Below, in pieces: positions 28,281 through 31,936 of a stretch of DNA of 31,936 nucleotides. Position numbers and translations under genes: made by a program. Source of the DNA: Selaginella moellendorffii (lineage: Eukaryota > Streptophyta > Lycopodiopsida > Selaginellales > Selaginellaceae); the NCBI RefSeq assembly GCF_000143415.4, contig NW_003314279.1, positions 238,895 to 270,830 of the forward strand, read 5' to 3'. The stretch's first letter is position 1. Each line of letters begins with the position of its first letter. Under the pieces are notes generated by a model. It was given only the letters and a program-made list of their open reading frames with translations. It had not been told where the DNA came from and ran no database searches.

Positions 28281-29707
28281 GTTTGGCACCAGGTCAAAAT
28301 AATAAGATAAAAAAAAGGGCCTTTAGTTAGCTGGTTTAAGGTGTAAAGGATAGGATTCTAACATTGGTATTGGAGCCTAGTTCAATTCTTGTGGCTGACA
28401 AGTGGAGCAAGAATATTCTAAAAGAATATTCAGCATGGTGGATCTAGAAATTTGGTAAACCCCAATTCTCTTGGCCCAGAGCAAGCATTGAGCACCGCCA
28501 TACACATGATCCTGTCCAGCTTGAAAACAAAACAACCATATACATTGCTAAAATTAGGCTGAACTAAGATATAATGTTCATGAATTAAAGCATAATTAGA
28601 GCTAGGATGCAATTAGGTTGTGCCATTAGTATGCACTGATTAAGATTGATTGCAATTATGATTTCAATCAGGATTAAGCATCCATTAGGATTTAATTGAA
28701 TGCAATTAGGATTGAGATTAGGATTAAGTATCTCATGATTAGATTGCAATTATGTTCTTAATGAGGTTTCAAAAGAACCTCCTTTAAATTCCACTTCAAA
28801 TCAAGCTACTACTACAATATTGGAGAACTTGATATAACAAAATCAAAATAATGATAAAGGTAATAAGATTAATGTTTTTTTATAGAAAAACTCATTGATG
28901 TTTAAAGGAATAAGTGTTTCCCCAGAAATTATCTCAACTTAAAAAATCCATCCCCAATTATTCAGAATTTTTTAAAGATTCTGAATAGTAATATTTGGTC
29001 ATTTACTTTTTATTATTTTAAATCTTTAATAAAGTCTTTAGTTAGCATTGGAATATTTAAATATGAGACAATGAATGTAAATAAAGATCTAGTGTTATTT
29101 TTTTTGTTAGTGCCACAACAATTAGTTAAACTTTAAAAAAAATACATCTTAAATATGAATATTTTTAAAGTGAAGCTTGTGTAAAACATCTTCAATGTCT
29201 ATCTAACATAGACTTAGCAAATATATTTAATGGTAAATCTATCTCTATATACTTTTAATTATTTTTTATTTATTTATTTTACAAATAAGCAAACAAACAT
29301 AAAATAATATATTATATTAGTAGAAGAAAATTATGGTGAGTGTTATAATTTAATGTTTTGATATTAAAAATTATTTATGCTTTTAAAGATAACATACATA
29401 GTGGATTTGAAATATTTATATAGAATTTATCTTATTTTGAAACAAAGGAAACCATTCTATTTACTCATAAAGATGAAAAACCAAATAGATGTAACTATTA
29501 TTTGTTACTGTTATTATTATATTAATTATTTTATTATTTATTTAATTAGGTGGTATGGAAAGAAATAAAATATTAGATAAAAGAGCATATACCATTTAGT
29601 TTAAGAGTTGGTATAAAGTTTTAAAGTATTTGTTTTTATCATTATGCTAACTTTATTTTTAGAAACCCAATCAAACTGGAATTCCTTATCTTTGAAACAA
29701 GTTTGTT

Positions 29708-29708
<1 letters not shown>

Positions 29709-29754
<46 letters not shown>

Positions 29755-29776
29755 ACACACACACACACACACACAC

Positions 29777-29819
<43 letters not shown>

Positions 29820-29880
29820 CACACATATATATACATATACATACATTTAATATACATATATACATATATATATATATATA
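29709..29880. repeat. Compound microsatellite (AT)n(AG)n(AC)n(AT)n
   Basis: (AT)6, then (AG)15, (AC)13-14, (AT)15, a second AC tract and several AT/CATA tracts in succession. The open frames over it on both strands are artefacts of dinucleotide repetition. Confidence 0.97.
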
Positions 29881-30999
29881 GATAAAAGGTTGTAATAAAA
29901 TTTTTCTTAGGTTGAGAATTATAACTATAAACTTCTTGAGGTTGCAGAGGAAGAGGCAATAAGAATGATGAAAAATTTGTGGAGAGCAAATATACAGGAT
30001 TAAAATAAATTTTTTGGTTAGTATGTTTAAATTATGGAGAGTGGGGAAGGGTGCACTGTCATGGATGATTATGGAGACAAGGATGGTAATGGTAGTGGAG
30101 TTGAAATGCATTGTTCATCCCACTTGTTGGCATCACCACCACACTTGAGTGCCATGGCAGTTCAGCATCTATCAATACAATGGTGAGTGGAAGGGTTTTG
30201 CAAGGCTTGAAAAAGGGCTACCCTATTCTTCATGTGTTTGTGAAGTTTACATGGCTTGTTGTGCCTCCAGCAACTTATTAATAGAGAGATTTCCATCTCC
30301 AAATCTCATGGCAAAGCCCTAGTGCAATTTGGCACTAGGAATGAAAGCAAAGATCAGTCATGTAGTGATTGCTGGGAGGAGTAATTGGTGGCAACAACCA
30401 TGATGGGGCTGTCATGGATAACAGCTCACAACAATATATTTTCTAGTTTATCACTATTATAATTGACTTAAAATTTAGTCAAAATAACTACTGAAAATAA
30501 TGACTACATATTTTTTGTTTTATAACTATTATAAATGACTTAAAATTTATTCATAAATTGCAACTACAAATGTCAACTTAATAAAATTTCTATTTTGACT
30601 TTAAATCTTAAATTTATAAAACTATTGTGTCTTAAATTATAGTTACAAATATCAACTGTAAATAATAACAATCTGAATGTAATGCAATAACTCTGGACGA
30701 GTATAATATCTCTCTCTGTCTCAATTCTTCCTGCAAGAAAAAAAAATGCTCCAACTTTTACATTTGACGTTTTTGCTGGATGCTCTCCACGTGCACAACT
30801 TTCTGGGCGATCCATCAAAGGCCAATTTCTGCAGATTCCTACAGGTCTTAGAGGAACGAGGAATGACTGCATGGCTCTTCGGAGCTACGGACTCTATATT
30901 TATCTATCTCAAGCACAAGTACTATGAAAATCATTAGCATTATTTGGCTTGGGTTGGGTATTGGATTTTCAAGGGTAAGTTGCCAACAGACCGTTGGCA

Positions 31000-31177
31000 T
31001 TAGCCTTGTTTGATCGGTGCTGACCCGTTACTTAGCAAACTTAGTTGGTTTGAGGCAAAGGCTCTTCTTCTTCAATATCAAACTCTTGCTGTGGGTAGAG
31101 CATATACTGATTTTGCTCCATTGATGACTATATCAGACAAGACCTTTGCCATGTTGATTAAGGCACTTGGCAGGTAA
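31000..31177 (+). other. Unrecognised protein-like open frame
   Basis: It reads LIGADPLLSKLSWFEAKALL and continues through GRAYTDFAPL and ISDKTFAMLIKALGR to a TAA at 31175; the frame is open again afterwards. Amino-acid composition looks like real protein despite the AT-rich surroundings, but there is no start and I know no family. It could be a fragment of a transposon ORF or of a gene family peculiar to this lineage. Confidence 0.25.
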
Positions 31178-31230
31178 CCTTTCACTCAATTTAGTGAGGA
31201 GTTTACTCTTTGCGCTTTTGTAATGTGGGC

Positions 31231-31285
31231 CTGCAAAGGACAGAAAGGTGGTCCAGCCCGACAATGTGATAGTTATTCCGCATCT
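31231..31285 (+). pseudogene. Fragment of PGDH exon 3 (copy of about 21175-21228)
   Basis: CTGCAAAGGACAGAAAGGTG onward aligns with PGDH exon 3 (CTGCAAAGGACAACAAGGTG) to the PHL motif region with few mismatches. It ends abruptly and is followed by 64 bp of unrelated sequence before the reductase copy. The rest of the PGDH gene is absent. Confidence 0.85.
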
Positions 31286-31349
31286 GTTATTAGTTACCAG
31301 GTAGATGAATCATCCCAGATTTATGTTTTAGCTTTACAAGTTAATAGAC

Positions 31350-31730
31350 ATCATTGCTCAAGCGAAGGGAATGAAAGTTCCATTGCATTGTCCAGCATTA
31401 GAAAGCACTGTTTCCCGGTTACTGATAATTCTTGTGAGAGAGAGCCGTGTTCAACTTTAGGGTCATTCCATGGCGATGGCGAACGAGAAGAAGGTTTGGG
31501 CATCTGGTTTCCTTCGTGAAGCGGCTACTGAAGGAGGGACATCACGTTGTCGGGGTACTTAGGCTAATCGATTCTATTTAGGAATTGCTTTTCTTGTTTG
31601 TGCGAGCTTCCGGGGGAGAGAAAGAAGGCCGACCTTGTCACGGAATTAGGCGCCTTTGACGATATTGTCCAAGTTTTCCATCTCGGACTTTCAGCTACAA
31701 GGAGGTAACTTTGCTTGACTCCTTCGATTC
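31350..31730 (+). pseudogene. Decayed copy of the reductase 5' flank, exon 1 and exon 2
   Basis: TCATTGCTCAAGCGAAGGGA onward matches the PGDH-reductase spacer at 22183, including the text before the start codon (GGTCATTCCATGGCGATG; ATG here at 31470). Exon 1 has lost the glycine-rich NADPH loop region (GTGTGTCACCGGCGC is missing), exon 2 has lost several blocks, and the exon 2 donor with its following intron (GGTAACTTTGCTTGACTCC) is still visible. It cannot encode a reductase. Confidence 0.88.
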
Positions 31731-31936
31731 AACAGCTCTCTGCCAGCTATGGCCTAGTCTTGTATCCCGAACTTTTACTGGCAGCTTCCTGTCCAAGACG
31801 TAAGTTGTAAGTAAGAAGCTTGAAAAAGGAAATTTGAGTAATCCCGAGCACCAAATCGCGGGAGCCCTGTTACATTACAAGCGTAAGTATAAAGTAAGAA
31901 GCTTAAGCTACCTCCTTGGTGAATGTCGGCGCTCTG
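31731..31936. other. Window end, no feature recognised
   Basis: GTAAG-rich sequence with two AAGTAAGAAGCTT repetitions (about 31812 and 31893). No ORF of note; continuation outside the window is needed to judge it. Confidence 0.4.

Larger units (their letters stand above)
28281..31230. other. AT-rich gene-poor stretch
   Basis: No gene can be supported. 28610-28760 is built from degenerate repetitions of ATTAGGATT and GATTGCAATTA. 29709-29880 is a compound microsatellite. 30440-30620 contains two similar ACTATTATAA.TGACTTAAAATTTA blocks about 80 bp apart. A short protein-like open frame lies at 31000-31177. Confidence 0.6.

Noticed and set aside
29601-30111. Open frames of 68-134 codons on both strands
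   Set aside because: They are dinucleotide microsatellites translated (YIYIYI, CVCVCV, RERERE, THTHTH).

Overview
This is nuclear DNA from a land plant. The best match is a lycophyte such as Selaginella moellendorffii. That is inferred from GC-rich exons split by very short introns (mostly about 48-65 bp), very compact intergenic spacers, AT-rich gene-poor flanks, and a mix of plant-specific genes (EXO84, PASTICCINO1-type FKBP, plastid PGDH, A-type P450, DYW-type PPR, PCC13-62 family). No database search was possible.

Layout. 1-2943 is AT-rich with no recognisable gene. 2944-3218 is a tiny LTR retroelement (TRIM/SMART type) whose right LTR carries a tRNA-like sequence with A and B boxes; this is the most unusual object in the window. 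3240-6860 is an imperfect tandem duplication: an intact minus-strand CYP71-clan P450 (5252-6769) and a decayed sister (about 3555-4440). 6909-9151 is gene-poor. 9152-13849 holds a divergent pair: an unnamed conserved plant protein (minus, 8 exons) and exocyst subunit EXO84 (plus, 7 exons). A polyol/monosaccharide transporter (minus, 14028-15843) converges on EXO84. Next comes a 19-exon PASTICCINO1-like FKBP-TPR protein (minus, 16547-19321), a U6 snRNA gene immediately upstream of it, plastid phosphoglycerate dehydrogenase (plus, 19710-22149) and a CCR/TKPR-like reductase (plus, 22313-23631).

23632-28280 is a graveyard with one live-looking gene: a RAD54 exon fragment, a B3-domain protein (plus, to 25643), a PCC13-62 desiccation-related pseudogene (minus) whose reconstructed stop overlaps the B3 stop, and a 5'-truncated DYW-type PPR pseudogene with four in-frame TGA codons. 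28281-31230 is AT-rich with compound microsatellites. 31231-31730 is a rearranged, decayed copy of the PGDH-reductase junction found 9 kb upstream.

The genes do not form one pathway. They are ordinary housekeeping and metabolic genes (secretion, sugar transport, cell-division/lipid-related FKBP, serine synthesis, splicing RNA, phenylpropanoid or polyketide-type reduction) separated by duplicated and decaying copies. All intron boundaries given were read by eye from GT-AG sites, frame continuity and remembered family similarity; the exon sums are exact multiples of three for every intact gene.
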